Shown here: positions 5,564 to 7,546 of the stretch, in pieces
Layout: each line of letters begins with the position of its first letter
Numbering within the stretch: the first letter of the stretch is position 1
NCBI GenBank assembly: GCA_947584775.1
Contig: CANPWT010000050.1
Span: forward strand, 1 to 7,546
Direction: 5' to 3'
Length of the DNA stretch: 7,546 nucleotides
Source: an uncultured Clostridia bacterium
GTDB lineage: Bacteria; Bacillota; Clostridia; Christensenellales; UBA1242
Program-made: the position numbers and the translations under genes
Notes under the pieces: model-generated
Database searches by the model: none
Told to the model about the DNA's origin: nothing
What the model saw: the letters and a program-made list of their open reading frames with translations, nothing else

Positions 5564-6475
5564 CTAATCTACAACTGTTATTGTTGCGCCCTCTGGGATG
5601 TAAGTTTTTGCAGTTGCAACATCTTCTTCGCTGTTGGCGTAAACTAATTTGCTTATTGTAACTTTTAATTCTGCAACATTTTCAAAGGTAAAGTTTTTGT
5701 CGGTTACATATTTAACAGGGCTATATTCTAAGCCATCGTGAGAAGCGTCTATGCCACTCCAATTAATTTGAACATTGCTGAAAACAAATTTGCCTGTGCC
5801 TGCGCCGGTTGCACTAATCCTGCCCTTGTTAAGTTTTACATTGGTTAAAGTTACTGTGCCAATGTCGGACTCGGCTGCATGGTGGTTTGTGCCTATATTT
5901 TGGTCTTGGTCTGGATAACCAAATTGTTTGTAGTTTTGAGAGAAGTAAATTGAGCCAGCAAAACCGGTTTCGTCCGTTGTGGTAATTTCGGTGTTTTTAA
6001 TGGTAAGGTTTTTGCCAAATACGCAAACAGCCTTGTTAACGGCAGACCCACCGTTGGAAACAAGTTTTAAGCCGTCTAATGTTACGTTATCGCCAAACAC
6101 GGTAACTAAGTTTTGAAGGCGCTCTGCACCATTTGCTGTGTGCTCGGTAAAATCGTAAGTTATTGTTGCGTTTTCACCAACTATTGTTAAATTGTTGGCA
6201 ACTAATGGCATATGCCAGCCTGCCTGAGCGGTATCATTTTCGTTAATTTTAACTGCCAAAGTGTTCTTTTCTGGGTCTAGGGTGTAACTGCCCTGTTGAA
6301 TAACCCAATATTGGCCATCTGCTTGGTTGTTGATTGCATCGTATAACGCGTCTACGCTATTAATATAAATAGCATTTTTAGGGTATTTACTTTCTTCCTT
6401 TTCGCCGCAAGCAACAAAACACCCTGAACAGATAATTAAAAGCAGTGCAAGTACGGTAACTTTTAATTTTTTCAT
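5564..6475 (-). CDS. Lipoprotein with a right-handed parallel beta-helix
   Basis: The product has 303 residues from ATG 6475, preceded by the purine-rich GGAAGGGGG four bases upstream. Residues 1-22 are a lipoprotein signal peptide ending FVAC, with Cys23 lipidated; Cys16 and Cys19 lie inside the hydrophobic core. Residues 35-68 (VDALYDAINN, then QGSYTL) match the entry segment common in pectate-lyase-like proteins. Regular rungs follow: NLTIVGENATITY (95-107), NVTLDGLKLVSNGG (130-143), NLTIKNTEITT (156-166), TVTLTNVKLNKGRIS (207-221), KFVFSNVQINWSG (229-241) and NFTFENVAELKVTIS (261-275). The spacing of about 25 residues and the alternating hydrophobics fit a parallel beta-helix. A loop at 178-206 interrupts the rungs (YPDQDQNIGTNHHAAESD) and may be a binding site. 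I see no clear pectate lyase or glycosidase catalytic set, so carbohydrate binding or cleavage is only possible. It has its own promoter and terminator. Confidence 0.85.
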   Translation of the reverse strand: MKKLKVTVLALLLIICSGCFVACGEKEESKYPKNAIYINSVDALYDAINNQADGQYWVIQQGSYTLDPEKNTLAVKINENDTAQAGWHMPLVANNLTIVGENATITYDFTEHTANGAERLQNLVTVFGDNVTLDGLKLVSNGGSAVNKAVCVFGKNLTIKNTEITTTDETGFAGSIYFSQNYKQFGYPDQDQNIGTNHHAAESDIGTVTLTNVKLNKGRISATGAGTGKFVFSNVQINWSGIDASHDGLEYSPVKYVTDKNFTFENVAELKVTISKLVYANSEEDVATAKTYIPEGATITVVD

Positions 6476-6497
6476 ATTTCCCCCTTCCTATATTGTT

Positions 6498-6526
6498 ATG
6501 ATAATATATTTTAAATCGTTAGTCAA
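6498..6526 (-). promoter_or_regulatory. Promoter of the beta-helix lipoprotein gene
   Basis: The minus strand reads TTGACT (6526-6521), a 17-nt AT-rich spacer and TATCAT (6503-6498). Unlike the two other lipoprotein promoters it has no G-run in the spacer. The start codon is about 23 bp downstream of the -10. Confidence 0.75.
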
Positions 6527-6671
6527 ATGTTTTTCATCTGTTTTTTGTATGTTTTAATTTTTTAGTGTCGGAACAAAATTAGGTTTAGTCAATTTATATA
6601 TAAGGAGACCGCAAAGTTCTCTCTCATTACTCCTACTCCATAAGGTTCATAAATTAGAAATGGCGAAATTT

Positions 6672-6883
6672 GCGAACACCTGAGCAAATGAGTAAGAACG
6701 CAGTTTGTGACGCGAGATACACTCGACTCGGACATAGTCCTCGCTCGGTATGACAGGACAAAAGGGCTCCCACGAGAACTTGTTTCGAAGTGGGAAAAAG
6801 GAGCAAACAAGTGAAGGCGTAATTTATGAATACTTGGAATAAATAAGCAAGAACGCAGTTTGTGACGCGTGCCGTTTGTGACG
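6672..6883. repeat. Composite repeat cluster next to clpX
   Basis: Most of the 410-bp gap between the beta-helix gene and clpX is made of the repeat family seen at 3071-3338. In plus-strand order: a module at 6672-6713 (GCGAACACCTGAGC to GTGACGC); a TGTCAT...ATCTC unit on the minus strand at 6714-6755, with its own small hairpin GGACATAGTCC (6730-6740); a hairpin block at 6766-6812; a second full module at 6828-6868; and a partial GCCGTTTGTGACG at 6871-6883. The two full modules share AAGAACGCAGTTTGTGACGC exactly. The cluster ends two bases before the clpX stop codon (6888-6886). Between 6596 and 6671 I see no further feature; the frames crossing this area have no start signal and are not called. 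Confidence 0.8.
6766..6812. repeat. Interleaved inverted repeats (possible pseudoknot-forming element)
   Basis: Three complementary pairs interleave: TCCCAC (6768-6773) with GTGGGA (6790-6795), GCTCC (6766-6770) with GGAGC (6800-6804), and ACTTGTTT (6778-6785) with AAACAAGT (6805-6812). The third pair crosses the first, so a pseudoknot or alternative folds are possible. No T-tract follows on either strand, so it is not an ordinary terminator. Confidence 0.5.
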
Positions 6884-6885
6884 AT

Positions 6886-7546
6886 TTATGCGCTTTCCTT
6901 TTTATTTTTTGCTTTTGGGCTAAATTTTACAATTTTTGCCTTGCCCTGTTTATTTATAAAATCGGCTGTTATGGTTATGCTTTTAACATCTTCTTCAAAA
7001 TGGCTGGAATACATTAAATCTAGCATGCGCTCTTCCAAAATTGTTCTAAGCCCGCGTGCGCCCGTGTTCAATTCTTTGGCTTTTTGGGCCACTGCGGTTA
7101 TTGCTTCTTTTTCAAATTTAAGGTCGATGCCGTCCATTTTAAACATTTGAATATATTGCTTTGTTATTGCGTTTTTAGGCTCCACCAAAATGCGCTCTAA
7201 CGCTTTAACGTCAATGCTATCTAGTGTTGCCACAATTGGAATGCGGCCAACAAATTCAGGTATCATGCCAAATTTAATAAGGTCCTGCGGTTGGATGTTT
7301 TCAAACTTGTTTTTGCTTTCCACTTCGGACTGTTTTTTAATGTCCGCCCCAAAGCCAAGGTTGGATGAAAGGGTGCGTTCGGAAATAATTTTATCTAGCC
7401 CAACAAATGCCCCACCGCAAATGAACAAAATGTTTGTGGTGTCTATTTTAATATTTTCCTGTTGCGGATGTTTGCGCCCGCCCTGTGGTGGAACGGATGC
7501 AATTGTGCCCTCTAAAATTTTGAGCAGCGCTAGTTGAACGCCCTCC
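6886..7546 (-). CDS. clpX: ATP-dependent Clp protease ATP-binding subunit ClpX, C-terminal part (5' end beyond the window)
   Basis: ClpX is a hexameric AAA+ unfoldase that feeds tagged proteins into ClpP. The visible 219 residues (reading starts at base 7545; the gene continues off the right edge) are about half of the usual 420 or so. In order there are the EGVQ..LLKILEGT block at residues 1-14, the RKH substrate-gating pore loop in PPQGGRKHP (19-27), the strand TTNILFICGGAF, the ClpP-docking loop LGF (63-65, an accepted variant of IGF) in LGFGAD, the arginine finger in PEFVGR (R101), and sensor 2 in TGARGLR (R164). The zinc-binding N-terminus, Walker A and Walker B lie outside the window. 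No internal start is needed: TTG 7428 sits inside a conserved strand. The tail is short and basic (PKAKNKKESA). Everything seen looks functional. Repeats begin two bases after the stop, and no classical terminator is seen. Confidence 0.97.
   Translation of the reverse strand, partial: EGVQLALLKILEGTIASVPPQGGRKHPQQENIKIDTTNILFICGGAFVGLDKIISERTLSSNLGFGADIKKQSEVESKNKFENIQPQDLIKFGMIPEFVGRIPIVATLDSIDVKALERILVEPKNAITKQYIQMFKMDGIDLKFEKEAITAVAQKAKELNTGARGLRTILEERMLDLMYSSHFEEDVKSITITADFINKQGKAKIVKFSPKAKNKKESA

Noticed and set aside
6589..6810. 73-codon minus-strand reading frame between the beta-helix gene and clpX
   Set aside because: It runs through repeat modules and hairpin arms, has no ribosome site, and its sequence shows no protein-like pattern.
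7426..7428. TTG 7428 as the true start of the clpX-like gene
   Set aside because: The frame continues without a stop to the window edge and encodes conserved ClpX sequence (EGVQ, GGRKHP), so the gene is cut by the window and not truncated.

Overview
The window is AT-rich, with many A- and T-runs, and carries the 5' end of a 16S rRNA gene, four probable cell-surface protein genes, a small Smr-like gene, and the C-terminal half of clpX. Strict Shine-Dalgarno sequences, canonical -35/-10 promoters, lipobox lipoproteins with no sign of an outer membrane, and a Gram-positive-like ClpX suggest a Firmicutes/Clostridia-type bacterium. The unusual start of the 16S (GACAAACGCTGGCGG, then GTGCTTTAAACATGC) fits a divergent, uncultured gut-type Clostridia lineage such as Christensenellales; this placement is inference only.

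Layout, left to right. Positions 1-271 are the first part of a 16S rRNA gene on the minus strand, with a V1 region about 100 nt longer than in E. coli. A long leader (272-564) and a strong promoter (571-599) follow, backed by helically phased A-tracts (603-654). Then come a plus-strand lipoprotein with a bacterial Ig-like domain (908-1516) and two back-to-back terminators (1553-1617). All remaining genes are on the minus strand: a membrane-anchored extracellular protein with two EF-hand-like calcium loops (1683-2963), a repeat cluster (3071-3338), a small Smr-domain-like protein that looks leaderless (3353-3694), a coiled-coil lipoprotein (3827-5425), a beta-helix lipoprotein (5564-6475), a second repeat cluster (6672-6883), and clpX running off the right edge (6886-7546).

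The surface genes appear to be transcribed singly. Three have a recognisable promoter, and all four are followed by an intrinsic terminator. I see no shared pathway; this is a run of independent surface-protein genes between two housekeeping loci (rRNA and clpX). Two of the lipoprotein promoters carry a run of exactly eight G between -35 and -10, an arrangement that could give phase-variable expression by slippage.

The two intergenic repeat clusters belong to one family. One module of 25-42 bp begins TGTCAT and usually ends ATCTC, and occurs five times in both orientations. A second module contains GCAGTTTGTGACGC and is seen in several full or partial copies. Both clusters begin within 0-15 bp of the stop codon of a minus-strand gene (Smr-like and clpX), so they may form 3'-end RNA structures.
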